DNA of 64,000 nt, from contig NZ_WOTO01000009.1 of the NCBI RefSeq assembly GCF_010993775.1, positions 1 to 64,000 of the forward strand. The letters are read 5' to 3'. Below the pieces are notes generated by a model, which searched no databases, was not told the DNA's origin, and saw only the letters and a program-made list of their open reading frames with translations. The position numbers were made by a program, and so were the translations under genes. Position 1 is the first letter of the stretch, and each line of letters starts with the position of its first letter. The DNA comes from Fodinicola feengrottensis. Its GTDB lineage: Bacteria; Actinomycetota; Actinomycetes; Mycobacteriales; HKI-0501. This document shows positions 1 to 12,300 of this stretch, one piece after another.

Positions 1-67
1 GATGCCGAACAGGGTACCCGGGGCCCCTCGTACGCGCCCGGGAGCGGCTCTCTTCATCCCTTTTTCG

Positions 68-304
68 TCAACTAGCCGGACATCCAACAGCACGCGAGAT
101 CGCCAACCGCATCTGCCCGTCGAACCCGCCGGCCGGCGCCTCGACGATCGCCGCCGGGTCCAGCCGCTGCTCGGCGGAGCGGAACCCACTCGGACGCCGG
201 GCCAGGCCCGGACCAGCCATCGGCGCCTGCTCCAGCAGAATGCTCACGACGCACTCTCCGCAGCTGCGCCCCCGGCCCACGCACGTGTCGCAGTCGATCA
301 GCAT
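68..304 (-). CDS. Small Cys-motif protein (unknown function)
   Basis: A 78-residue protein beginning MLIDCDTCVGRG with a second CGEC pair. The N-terminal paired cysteines (about residues 5, 8, 14 and 17) suggest a small metal or zinc knuckle. I recognise this start as a conserved short actinobacterial family of unknown function. I chose the internal ATG at 304 over the longer frame from 400 because GGAGGGTGAC sits just upstream and the extra N-terminus would cover the predicted promoter at 343-365. It lies downstream of the NYN gene on the same strand, but a 245-bp gap with a hairpin separates them, so it is probably transcribed on its own. The C-terminal half is Arg/Ala rich without recognisable motifs. 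Confidence 0.6.
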   Translation of the reverse strand: MLIDCDTCVGRGRSCGECVVSILLEQAPMAGPGLARRPSGFRSAEQRLDPAAIVEAPAGGFDGQMRLAISRAVGCPAS

Positions 305-342
305 GTCACCCTCCGCACTGGCGTCGTTCCTTGACAACACCC

Positions 343-365
343 ACGCTAGGGGTGGGGTACGACAA
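343..365 (-). promoter_or_regulatory. PafBC-type DNA-damage promoter
   Basis: Read on the minus strand: TTGTCGTAC, eight bases, then TAGCGT. This fits the mycobacterial RecA-independent damage promoter consensus tTGTCRgtg-N8-TAnnnT with exact spacing. It would start transcription about 30 bases before the ATG at 304. The match is seen; the regulation is inferred. Confidence 0.5.
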
Positions 366-501
366 TTCCGGCCGCTCTCTCTCGTACGCCCCATCGTCAC
401 GCTGATTGACGGGCGTCACACCAGCCCCACTGGCAACAGGGCCGACATTGTCACCTCAGAGCGTCACCCTCGCGAAGGTCCCGCCACATTCGGCCAACCG
501 C

Positions 502-554
502 CTCCTGAACACCGTTGACGCAATCGGATTCCGATTGCGTCAACACTGTTCAGG
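502..554. repeat. Long hairpin with CAATCGGATTCCGATTG core
   Basis: Arms CTCCTGAACA and GTTGACGCAATCGGA pair with TCCGATTGCGTCAAC and TGTTCAGGAG around a single central T. It overlaps the stop end of the NYN gene (stop at 550-552, minus strand) and probably acts as its terminator. The 17-bp core recurs at 30683-30699 (one mismatch) and at 49351-49367. Confidence 0.65.
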
Positions 555-1868
555 AGCGGGACATTCGCCGTACGAGCAGCGCGGACGTCACCACGTACCC
601 ACCGGCGCGGCGTACGCCCTCGGCGACTTCGCGGTCAGACGACACGACGATCACTGGGCGGCCAGCGGGTTCGGCTCGGGCCAGTCGGCGGATCACCTCG
701 TCGGCGGTGACGCCGGCGGGGCTGAACAGGACTCGTACGCGGCGTGGCAGCGGACCGGTGGGAGCGGCCACGCCGTTGCCGTCGAAGACGATGGTGGTCT
801 CCGCGCCGGTACGGGCCGCCAGCACGCCCATCGCGGAAATCAGCCGGCCGCGCTGGCGTTCCAGCGAGAGCTGCGCGAAGCCGGTCTTGGTGACGTTGTA
901 GCCGTCCACGATCAGGTGCGCGGTCGGCAGCGCCAGCAGCTGGTCCAGCCAGGCGGGATCGTCGGCGTTGAGGCCACGGACGGCCGGCTCCCCCACCGCG
1001 CCGCCGCCGCTGGCCAGCTGCTGTTCGCTGGCGACCGCGTCGGCCGGCATCGTGTCGGGGCGGTTGATGGCGAGCTCGCGCTGCAGGCCACGGGAGGCTT
1101 GGTTGATGGTCTCCAACAGCAGCCAGAGACGTGCCTCGTCGACGGACCGCTCCTCCCGAGTGGCCTGCCGGGCGGACCGGAGCGCGTCCTCCACCTCGGC
1201 CACCCGGGCCCGCAGCCGGCGCACCTCCGCGTCCCCCTCGCTGCGGGCGGCGGCCAGCCGGCCGCGCTCGGTGGAAGCGGCCGCGTTCGCCTTGTCCGCC
1301 TCGGTCTGCGCGGCCCGAGCTGCCCGGGTCAGCTCCCGGATCCGGGACTGCGCCTCCTCGGCCTCCTTGCGAGCCGACCTGGCCTGCTCGCGGAGCTTCT
1401 CGACCTCGGCGCGATGCTGCGTACGGGCCGTCTCCAGCTGTTCGCGGAGCCGACTCACCTCGTCGGCCTGGCCGGCGTGCGCGACCTCGCCCTGGCGCCC
1501 TCTACGTCCGCGAGCAACGCCTCCAGCTGGTCGTGCCAGCCCTCCGGGCGTACGAGGTAGGTCAGCGCGGCGACTTCCACCGGGTCCGCCGCGGCCGGAA
1601 CGGCGCCGGCCGACACGGCCTTGCCCAGCTCGCCGGAGGCCTGCGCGATCAGTTCACCGATCCGCTCACGGAAGTCGTCATCGGTGGCCAGCAGCGACAC
1701 AATCTCGGCGGCCGCATGCCGGACCCGCCGGCTCGGGGTGAACCGGGCGATCGCCCGCAACGGGCCGGGAATCTGGTCGAGCGGCAGGTGGCCGAGGGCG
1801 TCCGACGCGTACGACACGACCCGGCGGCGGATCTCCTCCGGGAGGACGACGGGCGCCCGGTCGGTCAC
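550..1868 (-). CDS. NYN-domain RNA-binding/nuclease-like protein (one frameshift)
   Basis: About 440 residues. The N-terminal third ([19 protein letters not shown]) is helical, the middle is a long coiled coil rich in Glu/Arg/Ala, and the C-terminus is a NYN/PIN-like domain with [20 protein letters not shown] and [10 protein letters not shown], which supply the acidic residues of the putative metal site. NYN domains are proposed RNases or RNA-processing proteins; the substrate here is unknown. The frame breaks near 1490, where removing one base joins ...LLADVEG to [14 protein letters not shown]. The GTG start at 1868 overlaps the stop of the upstream zinc-ribbon gene, implying translational coupling. 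Confidence 0.8.
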
Positions 1869-2110
1869 TGAGACGGTGCCTCTTCGGCATCCGGACGCGG
1901 CACCACGACGACCGTGTCCGTTCCCTGGCACCACCGGCAGACCACTCGCTCGACCGTCTCGGCGAGCACCTCGCGCTCTTGCACGGACCCCTCGCCGGCC
2001 AGGTCGACATGCACGTATTCCCTGCTCCGCACCGTCCTGGTGACGTCGAATCGGGTCAGGTTTCCGCACTGACCGCAGCGCCAGCGGGTGTGCTCGGTGG
2101 GCATCGACAT
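1865..2110 (-). CDS. Small zinc-ribbon protein
   Basis: An 81-residue acidic protein with two CxxC knuckles, CGQC at about residues 13-16 and CRWC at about 58-61, as in a zinc ribbon. An ATG two codons downstream is an alternative start. Its TGA overlaps the GTG start of the NYN gene, so the two form an operon. It is divergent from the DEDDh nuclease at 2192, leaving about 80 bp for both promoters. The function is unknown; the context suggests nucleic-acid binding with the NYN protein. Confidence 0.7.
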   Translation of the reverse strand: MSMPTEHTRWRCGQCGNLTRFDVTRTVRSREYVHVDLAGEGSVQEREVLAETVERVVCRWCQGTDTVVVVPRPDAEEAPSQ

Positions 2111-2162
2111 GCCAGCGAGTGTCGCATCCGGCTACGGATTGTCGCGTGTCGGTCCACCGGTT

Positions 2163-2185
2163 TTGTCGGACCCGACTCCTACGGT
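2163..2185 (+). promoter_or_regulatory. PafBC-type DNA-damage promoter of the DEDDh nuclease
   Basis: TTGTCGGAC, eight bases, then TACGGT, matching tTGTCRgtg-N8-TAnnnT with the correct 17-base offset. The -10 element ends seven bases before the ATG at 2192, so the transcript would be leaderless. No Shine-Dalgarno sequence is visible, which agrees. Confidence 0.6.
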
Positions 2186-2191
2186 CTGGGT

Positions 2192-3979
2192 ATGTCTCGT
2201 CCTGGCGCCGGTTCCGCACCGCGATATGTCCAGGACACCTTCGACTCGCTCGGCGAGCCGCTGCGGGACATCACTTTTGTGGTCGTCGACCTGGAAACCA
2301 CCGGTGGGTCCCCTGTGGACAGTCAGATCACCGAGATCGGCGCGGTGAAAGTCCGCGGCGGCGAGGTGCTGGGCGAGTTCCAGACACTGGTCAACCCTGG
2401 ATACGAGATTCCGCCCTTCATCACCGTGCTGACCGGGATCACCAACGCGATGGTGGTGCCCGCGCCGACCATCGACACGGTGCTGCCGGCGTTCCTGGAG
2501 TTCGCCCGCCGGCAGCGTGCTGGTGGCCCACAACGCACCGTTCGACCTCGGCTTCCTGCAGGCCGCCTGCGCCGCACACGGCATCCGCTGGCCGGGTTTT
2601 CGCAAGGTCGACACGGCCGTGCTGGCCCGCCGGGTGCTGACCAGGGACGAGACGCCGAACTGCAAACTCTCCACACTTTCCCGGTTTTTCCGTACCAAAG
2701 TGGAGCCGTGCCACCGCGCGTTGGCCGACGCGCAGGCGACCGTCGACGTGTTGCACGGGCTGCTGGAGCGGATCGGCAACGTCGGCGTCCAGACGCTCGA
2801 CGAGCTGCAGACCTTCACCCAGCAGGTTTCCGAGGCACAGCGACGAAAACGGCACCTGGCCGACGGGGTGCCGGACGGCCCCGGGGTTTATGTGTTCCGC
2901 GACGCGAACGACCGCGCGCTCTATGTTGGTACGAGCAAACACATGCGGGCCCGCGTCCGGCAGTATTTCGTGTCCAGCGAGCAACGCAGCCGGATGGCCG
3001 AGATGATCGCGGCCGCCGACCGCGTGGAAGCGTTGGAATGTGCGCATTCGCTGGAAGCCGAGGTGCGCGAGCTGCGGATCATCGCGGCCCACAAGCCACC
3101 CTACAATCGCCGGTCGAAATATCCCGAGCGCACTTTTTGGCTGGTTCTGACCGATGAGGCGTATCCGCGACTGTCCATTGTGCGCAGTCCGCGAGACACC
3201 GACTGCCTCGGCCCGTTCTCGTCCCGCCGACAGGTCGAGTCGGCCATGACGGCCATCCACGATGCCGTCCCGTTGCGGCAATGTACGAAAAAACTGTCCG
3301 TCCGCAAGCCGTCGTCGGCCTGCGCACTGGCCGAAATCGGCCGCTGCGGAGCGCCCTGTGAGCACCGCGAGTCCGTGGAGGCGTACGCATTTCACGCGGA
3401 CATCTTCCGGCAGGCGGTGCTCGACGATCCCGGGATTATCGTGCACCGGCTACTAAAACGCATCGAAACGCTGCGCGGTGCCCTTCGGTACGAGGGACGC
3501 CGCCCGCGGCCCGCGACCGGCTGGCCGCCTTCCTGAGGGCCGTTCTGCGGACCCAACGGCTGCGGGCCATCACGGCGGCGGTGCCGGAGCTGGTGGCGGC
3601 CCGCCCGGATGGCAACGGTGGCTGGGAAATCTCGCTGGTACGACACGGCCGGCTGGCCGCCGCCGGGGTGGCCGGCCGCGGGGCGCCGCCCTGGCCGGTG
3701 GTCGACATGCTGCGCGCCACCGCGGAGACAGTGCTGCCCGGCATCGGCCCGACGCCGTCCGCGTCGGGCGAGGAGACCGAGCGAATTTTGGCCTGGTTAC
3801 TGCTTTCCGATGTCAAGGTGGTGGCGATCGACGGCACCTGGGCGATGCCCCCACGCCACGCCGCCGAGCGCTGGCGCGGCCTGCTGGACCGAGTCGACTC
3901 CGCCAGCGACAGCGCCGATCCCTTCGCCGATCGCCGCGGCCTGCGCCCGCTACACCGCCCCGCCCGCGCGTCCGCTTAA
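2192..3979 (+). CDS. DEDDh exonuclease with GIY-YIG domain (UvrC-like), two frameshifts
   Basis: About 595 residues, the length and architecture of M. tuberculosis Rv2191. The N-terminal DnaQ-like 3'-5' exonuclease has [18 protein letters not shown] and HRALADAQA as the three DEDDh exo motifs. A UvrC-like GIY-YIG nuclease follows from about residue 220 ([19 protein letters not shown]), then a conserved Cys-containing region ([10 protein letters not shown]) and a C-terminal domain. The frame breaks near 2510 (an extra C before GGCAGCGTG) and near 3505-3520; the second break restores the first frame. It probably acts in DNA repair or proofreading and is preceded by a damage-type promoter. It is transcribed divergently from the zinc-ribbon/NYN operon. 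Confidence 0.88.
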
Positions 3980-3985
3980 CGCTGG

Positions 3986-4152
3986 CTAGTGGTCTGTATT
4001 TGATTTGGATGGCGGGTCCGGTGATCCAGAAGTCGGTCTGGGTGCGCCGGGGGATCGCCCTCATACCTGGTCGTATGGGGGCGGTTCACCGGTGTGCCCA
4101 GCCGGCTTCTGGGCGCCGGAACCGCCGTGCCAAATCAAAGACAGACCACTAG
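3986..4152. mobile_element. 167-bp MITE-like palindromic element
   Basis: The ends are near-perfect inverted repeats of about 30 bp: CTAGTGGTCTGT at the left pairs with ACAGACCACTAG at the right, continuing through TTTGATTTGG and GGCGG with few mismatches. The interior also folds on itself (CCAGAAGTCGG with CCGGCTTCTGG, CTCATAC with GTATGGG) around a CTGGTC loop, so the whole element is one long hairpin. CTAG at both borders matches the target preference of IS630/Tc1-type transposases. No transposase is encoded. It lies only a few bases after the nuclease stop codon and just before the next gene. Confidence 0.75.
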
Positions 4153-4184
4153 GATCAGCCGGCCAGCGCGGAAAAGAGGACACC

Positions 4185-5356
4185 ACGAACACGTACACCC
4201 TGCGTCACCAGCCGATCGGTTTCCTGCTCGGGCCGGTCCTGCTTGTCTTGTACGGGTTGTGGTGTTTGGGCCCTTTCGCCACCACCGCGAGTCAGCGCTG
4301 GCCGCTGCCGTACGTGCTGGCCACCGCCGTCGGACCGGCCGTGACACTGGCGTTTTTTTTTGTGCTGTTGCTGGTCCGTACGGCCCCGGTACTGCTGGCG
4401 CCGACCGCGCTGCGGATGTCCGAAGCCGGCCTTTGGGTGCGACTGCCCGGCCAGCGGCCGCGAGTTTTCGGCTGGGACACGGTGACCGAGGTTGGGTCGC
4501 CGCCGCAAACCCACCCGGCACGTGGTCTGTTTTCGCATCGCAGGACTGGAGAGCACCCCGCCACGGCGTGGCCCGATCGTCAGCGTCGGCGCCGATGAGG
4601 GCGGCACGTACGTCTCGGTGCGGATGAAACCGGCGGGGCCGAAGCAGATTGACCAGGCGCTGCACCAGTTCACCGGCGGTCGGCTCGGATTGGTCACCGC
4701 CTTGCCCGCCCGGCACCACCGGGCCACCGTTGGCCGTGCTGTTCAAGGCCGGCGCCGTGATGCCGGTCATCGCCCCGCTGGCCCTGCGGCTCCGGGTGAT
4801 GGCCGTGTGGCTGGCTTTGGCGGCCACCTTCCTGGCCGTGCTGCTCGGAGACACCTCGGCCAGGACCGGCGCGGTGCCGCTCTGGACGCTCACCTACCTG
4901 GCCTTGCCCGGGCCGTTGCTGGCCCTGGCTGTACTGCTCGGCTTCCTGGCGCCTCGATACGCCATCGGTCTGATGCCGCGGCTCGCCGGCATCAGCCAGT
5001 ACGGCCTGGACATCGGTGTCGGCGCGTCGATATCGACCGTGTTGGTGCCGTGGGGGTACGTGCAGGCCGCCCAGCTCGGCGTCTGCCCAGCTGGGCCGTT
5101 GACTCGCTGGCCGTTCCGGTGCCTGAAGCTCACCGTCAGCCTGACCGATGCGGACGTACGAGCGCTTCCCTTGGAACAGCGGAAAATCCTGCGTGAGCTC
5201 CGGGAAATAGCCGGCGCGGACCTGCTGGTGCCGTGCCTGTCATCCCGTACCGAAGCGACGGCGACCGCGATCGCCGAACACACCCGCGGCCGGGTCCGGG
5301 TGACGGCCACCGCCGAGACCGCGTGGCCGTCCCCCACCCGGAAGATTTTCGGCTAG
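4185..5356 (+). CDS. Membrane protein with PH-like segment (frameshifted, start uncertain)
   Basis: It reads in three successive frames. The first part has two membrane helices (IGFLLGPVLLVLYGLW and AVTLAFFFVLLLV) followed by a bacterial PH-like stretch (LRMSEAGLWVRLPGQ, FGWDTVTEV). The second continues with VVCFRIAGLE and YVSVRMKPAGP. The third has more helices (VMAVWLALAATFLAVLL, LLALAVLLGFLAP). Frames change near 4495 and 4715-4740. No ATG/GTG is found where the gene should start: GAGGACACC is followed by ACG at 4185, suggesting a lost or miscalled ATG. An in-frame ATG at 4005 lies inside the MITE. It could be two adjacent genes, the second starting near 4739-4769. The function is unknown. 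Confidence 0.5.
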
Positions 5357-5371
5357 CCAACGGGATTTCCC

Positions 5372-5746
5372 TCATTGCCCCCAGGGCAACGGGCGCCACG
5401 AATCGTCGCCCGGCACGGTGACCTGGCCGCCGACCGGCATGCACACCAGCGCCTCGGCCGGGGTGTCGCCGGCCCGGATCTGCCGGGTCACGCCGGCTGG
5501 TACGACCACCGCCTGCCCGGCTGTCGCGGTGCCGGTTTCGCCGTCCGCGGTGAAGGCGAGCGCGCCCGACAGCAGCATCCACACCTGCTCCCGGTCGATG
5601 ATGTGCACCGGCCCACTGGCACCCGCGGCCATCCGTACGGACCAGGTCGACAGGGCCGCGCTGCCCTGGCTCGGGCCGGCCAGGGATGCCATCACGGCGT
5701 TCGGGGTGGTGACCGTACGATCCTCGGTCTCGCTGATCACGCGCAT
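5372..5746 (-). CDS. Cupin-domain protein
   Basis: 124 residues forming a single conserved beta-barrel cupin. GPVHIIDREQVWMLLSG matches cupin motif 1 (His and Glu ligands), and the second motif is AGVTRQIRAG. The second-motif histidine is replaced, so metal binding is uncertain. The gene is divergent from the MarR regulator at 5821 and shares a 74-bp operator-rich gap, so it is the likely target of that regulator. The product is cytosolic and could be a small-molecule binding protein or an isomerase or dioxygenase-like enzyme; no substrate can be assigned. Confidence 0.8.
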   Translation of the reverse strand: MRVISETEDRTVTTPNAVMASLAGPSQGSAALSTWSVRMAAGASGPVHIIDREQVWMLLSGALAFTADGETGTATAGQAVVVPAGVTRQIRAGDTPAEALVCMPVGGQVTVPGDDSWRPLPWGQ

Positions 5747-5759
5747 CGAATCTCCTATG

Positions 5760-5812
5760 TAAAGTGTCTTTACTCGAATCGAATTAAAGTCGCTTGACTC
5801 GACTGTGTCAAG
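5760..5812. promoter_or_regulatory. Divergent cupin/marR control region with palindromes
   Basis: Two dyads lie between the divergent starts: TAAAGTGTCTTTA (5760-5772) and CTTGAC-N8-GTCAAG (5793-5812). The second ends eight bases before the marR GTG. MarR proteins commonly bind such dyads in their own divergent promoters. Binding is inferred. Confidence 0.55.
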
Positions 5813-5820
5813 ATGGCCGG

Positions 5821-6287
5821 GTGAGAACAGATGACCCGTTGGCGCACACCGAGCTGACGATCCTGCTCGGGCTGGCTTTCCAGGTCGTGCTGCAGGAGTT
5901 TGTCAGCCGTACAGCTGCCGCCGGATATCCGGACCTGCGGCCCGTCCACGGCATGGTTTTCCAGGCGTTGAAGACAAACGGGTCGACTCGACCGAGCTTG
6001 CCGAGCAGCTCGGGGTGACCAAGCAGGCCGCCGGGCAGATCGTCGACGACCTGGAGAGCCGCGGTTACGTACGCCGGCAGCCGCATCCCGAAGGCGGCCG
6101 ACGCCGCTTGGTCGTACTGACCGACACGGCGCGCGAACACCTGGCCGTCGCCGGCGAGGTGCTGCATCGCCTGGAGGCGCAACTGGCCGGCGGCGACGCG
6201 GACCTGGCCGTTCTCCGGGTCGAGTTGGCCAGGCTGGTCCGTGAGCTGGCCGGCGACGCGGTTCCGCCCCTGCGCCCTGTCTGGTGA
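5821..6287 (+). CDS. MarR-family transcriptional regulator (one frameshift)
   Basis: About 156 residues with a MarR winged helix. ELTILLGLAFQVVLQEF is the dimer helix, VDSTELAEQLGVTKQAAG the recognition helix-turn-helix, and GYVRRQPHPEGGRRRLVVLT the wing. The frame breaks at the GGG run 5980-5982; one added G gives LKTNGVDSTELAEQLG and continues to the stop at 6287, a homopolymer-type error. It starts at GTG 5821. It is divergent from the cupin gene and probably represses it and itself through the palindromes between them. The inducer is unknown, possibly an aromatic or oxidant. Confidence 0.82.
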
Positions 6288-6313
6288 TCCGGCCGGCGGA
6301 ATAACCTGGACGG

Positions 6314-8320
<2,007 letters not shown>

Positions 8321-8321
<1 letters not shown>

Positions 8322-9259
8322 CAGACACGTCCATGAGGAGTCTGCCAACCGGATACGTCGGGGCCAACCGGCACGATCCCGGTCGGGTTGATATTCAGGT
8401 GCGTCGCGTAGTAGTGCCGTTTGATCTGGTCGAAATCGACTGTCTCCCCGACGCCCGGTGTCTGGAACAAATCTCTCGCGTACGCCCACAAAACCGGAAA
8501 CTCCGCGAGTTTTTGCCGATTGGCCTTGAAATGGCCGTGGTAGACTGCGTCGAAGCGTACAAGTGTGGTGAAAAACCGGATGTCGGCCTCGGTGAGCTGG
8601 TCGCCCACCAGATATAGCGCTGATGAGAAAGCCGCTCGGACGGCACGTCCAGGCGGTGGAAAAGTCGTTCGTACGCCTCTTCGTACGCCTGTTGGCTGTC
8701 CGCGAACCCGCACCGGTAAACACCGTTGTTGACGTCCGCGTACACGTCGGCGTTGACCGCGTCGATGTCGGCCCGCAGCGTTGCCGGGTAAAGGTCCGGC
8801 GCGCCGGATTTGTGCAGCGACCGCCACTGAGTCGAGAAGTCAAGCGTGATCTGCGGGTAGTCGTTGGTGACGATCCGCTGAGTTTTGGTGTCGTAGAAGG
8901 TGGGTACGGTCCAGCGGCCACTGAACGACGGGTCGGATGCCAAGTAGAGCTCGGAAAGGTAGGCCGCGCCAGTCACCGGATCGATCGCGACGACCGCCCT
9001 CGTCGAGGGTGAACCGCCAGCCCTTCTCGTCCCGGATCGGGTCGACGATGCCCAGCGAGATGTGCTCGTCGAGGCCGAGCAGCCGCCGCACGATGATCGC
9101 CCGATGCGCCCACGGGCACGCCAGGCTGACGAAAAGCCGGTAACAGCCGGACTCGACCGGATAACCGGACGAACCGTCCGCCGTCACCCGGTCGGTGAAG
9201 TGGTTGGGCTGCCGGACGAACGCGCCGGCCTTGGAGGTCTCCGCCACAAACTGCGCCAT
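8321..9259 (-). CDS. Glutathionyl-hydroquinone reductase-like (ECM4/YqjG) protein (two frameshifts)
   Basis: About 312 residues. LACPWAHRAIIVRR near residue 50 is the CPWAH active site of the Xi-class glutathione transferases, with catalytic Cys. NDYPQITLDFSTQWRSL and YEEAYERLFHRLDV are family features, and the C-terminal all-helical GST domain includes LVGDQLTEADIRFFTTLVRF. Frames change near 8980 and 8610. The family reduces glutathionyl-hydroquinones; actinobacteria usually lack glutathione, so mycothiol or another thiol is a likely cosubstrate (inference). The start at 9259 excludes the Arg-rich upstream extension. It is transcribed with the esterase. Confidence 0.85.
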
Positions 9260-9301
9260 GCCCACCAGCCTCCCACTCCCCCTGCGCCAAGGCGACACGC
9301 C

Positions 9302-12300
9302 CTAGCCGATGGTGGCGGCGAAGACGTGCAGGCGGCTCTCGTCCGGGAGGGTGACGGCGGCGACCGTTTTGCCCGGGGTGAGCGCGACCGTGCTGGTGTA
9401 GAGCGACACGGCGTGCGGGCCGATGCCGTTCGGCGGCTGGTTCCAGTTCGGGGTGGTGACGGCCAAAGCGCAGCCCGGCACAGCGGCATTGGCGTACCAG
9501 TCAGCGAAAGTGACCGTGCCGCTGTTGGTGGTGCCGTCGGTGTACGTCACGGTGACCGGCCCGGAATCGGTGCCGTTGTTGGCAGATCCAAGCAGGCCCA
9601 GGGTCGTACCGGTGCCGCTCAACGCGATCGCCTGCCCGTGCGCGGTGACCATGTCCGGCGTACCGGCGGCGGCGGTCGGCCATGAGTACGCCAAACCGCC
9701 ATAGGCGATTGAAACACCCGGGCTCACTCCGACACTTGCCAGCGACTGCGCGGAAAAAACTGTAGCCGGAGCCGTCGAAGTTGCCAGCCGCCGGATTCGT
9801 GTCGTCGCTGATGCCGGTGCCGTTGTACGCCGCCGCCAAGGAGGCGTACGGAATGCCCACGGTCGCCGTGCCAGTCGCCGACTGGCGGGCGCCGCCGACC
9901 CACCGTGCCGTCGCGGTGAGCCGCGACGCCCCGGCCGGCGCGCCCGCGGGCACCCGTGCGTGCCAGGTGACGGTCGCGGTTCCGTGTGGTGCTACCGAAT
10001 TTCCCCTGCTGCGCCCCGACCGACGGCCAGCCAGCCGGCGTGGTCAGCGCGACCGTCGCGGCCAGCAAGGGCAGATCGCCGGTGTTGCGCAGGGTTCCGG
10101 TGACGGTCACGGTCGTGCCGGCCGCGGCCAACACGGGCGCGCTCACGTCAATGGACTGCGCGCCAAGCGTCAGTGGTACGCGCAGCGGCGCGGTCGCCCG
10201 AATATCCCGCGACGACGATCCGACCGAGACCTGATAAACGCCGTCCACTGTGGACGATTGATGCGTGACGGTGTCCCAGACCGCCAGATCGCTGGCTTTC
10301 AAGGTAAAACGTACGACCTGGCTGGCGCCGGCGGCCACCGTCACCTTCTGGAACTTCTTGAGCGCGTGCGGCGGCTCACCCGCGGCCGCCGGCGATCCGA
10401 GGTAGAGCTGGACAGTCTCCGTGCCGGCCCGTTTCCCGGTGTTGCGCACCCGTACGCTCACCTGCGCCGAGCCGCCGGGCAGCAGCAGCCCGGACTGACT
10501 TGCAGGCCCGAGTAGGCAAAAGTCGTGTAGCCGAGCCCAAACCCGAACGGGAACAACGGCGCGGTGCCGGTCGCGTCGTACCAGCGGTAGCCGACGTTCA
10601 GTTTCTCGCTGTAGACATAGTGACCATCCTGCGCCGGATACTGCGGCGGGCCCGCGATCGGAGTGTGTGCCGCATCGGTGGGAAAAGTCACCGGCAGCCG
10701 GCCACCTGGCTCGCGATCGCCGAACAGCATGGCGGCCAGCGCGTTGCCGTCTTCCTCGCCCGGATACCACATTTCCAGCACCGCGGGCGCGGACGTCAGC
10801 CACGGCATCAGCACCGGACCGCCGTTGTTCAGCACCACCACGGTCCGTGGGTTCGCCTTGGTCACCGCGTCCACCAGCGCGTCTTGCGTGCCAGGCAAGG
10901 AAAGGGTCGTACGGTCGCTGCCCTCGGACGAGATCTCGCCCACCACGACGACCGCCACATCGGCGGCTTTCGCTGCCGCGACGGCTGCGAGAATCTCCGG
11001 GTCCTGCGCGCCGGGCAGCGTCCAGCCGAGCGAAACGCTGGCGTCGCCGCCATTTTCGTAATACTCCACCTTCACCTGATGGGCTTCGCCCGCGGTCAGA
11101 TTCAGCACCGCGGTTTCGGTGTTGGCGGCCTGGTCTCGCCAGTTGTCGATGACCAGCTTGCCGTCGACATACAGCCGACTGCCGTCATCGCTGGTCAGGC
11201 CGACCGTGTACGCGCCAGTGCTCGGCGCCGTCAGGGTTCCGGTCCAGCGCGCCGAAAAATGGTCGACCGGCAGGCCATCGGCGGGTGCGCCCTGGCCCCA
11301 GTCGAAGTCGACCTGCGGATCGTCGCGGGTCACCACCGGATCGCCGGACAAGGTCTGGTTGGCGAAATAGGCACCAGACAGGTGGGTGAAAGCCGATGCG
11401 GGAATGGGCGGTGCGGCGGACGACCCGCTGGATCCCAGCGTGTACGAGACTTTCGCGCCGGCTCCGAGGCGATCCGTGATGCCTTGAACCGGGGTGACCG
11501 TGTGATACGGCGTCACTCTCGAGCTGCCGCCGCCGGCCGGGACGGTGTTGCCGTACGGACCGATCACCGCGACGGATTTCGTTGCCGCCGCCGAGAAAGG
11601 TAATGCGCCGTTGTTTTTGAGCAACACACTGCCATCGGTCGCCGCTTGCCGAGCGAAGGCGGCATGCGCGTTCACGTCCGGCGCGCCGGTCGGCCGGGTG
11701 TTGTCGAAAAGGCCGGCCCGGAACATCATCCGCACCACCCGGCGAGCGTGGTCGTCGAGCACCGATTTCGCCAGCTGACCGGCTCGTACGGCCGCGGCCA
11801 GCTGCGAATAGTAAGTGGATCCGCCGAATTCCTGGTCAAGACCGGCCTGTGCGCTCGCGACCGTGCTGTGGGTCGCTGGGTAGTCCGAACCCACCACTCC
11901 GTCAAAATTCCAGTCGTCCTTGAGAACGTCGTGCAGCAGTGGGTAGTTCTCACACGCGTACGTGCCGTTGACTTTGTTGTACGCGCACATCATCAACGAC
12001 CAGGCCTTGCCGTTTTTCACGGTGTCCTCGAAAGCCGGCAGGTAGATCTCGTGCAACGTACGTTCGTCCACATCGGACGAGGTGGTCGTCCGGCCGTCCT
12101 CCTGGTTGTTCGCCGCGAAGTGCTTGACCTGCGCGGCCACTTGCTGGGACTGAATGCCGGCCACCTCGCCGGTCCCGATGCTGCCGGCCAGCGCCGGATC
12201 CTCGCCCAGGGTCTCGAAATTCCGCCCGCCGTTCGGGATCCGGACAATATTGACCATCGGCGAATAGAGCGCCTCGTAGCCGCGCCGGGCCGCCTCGTCG

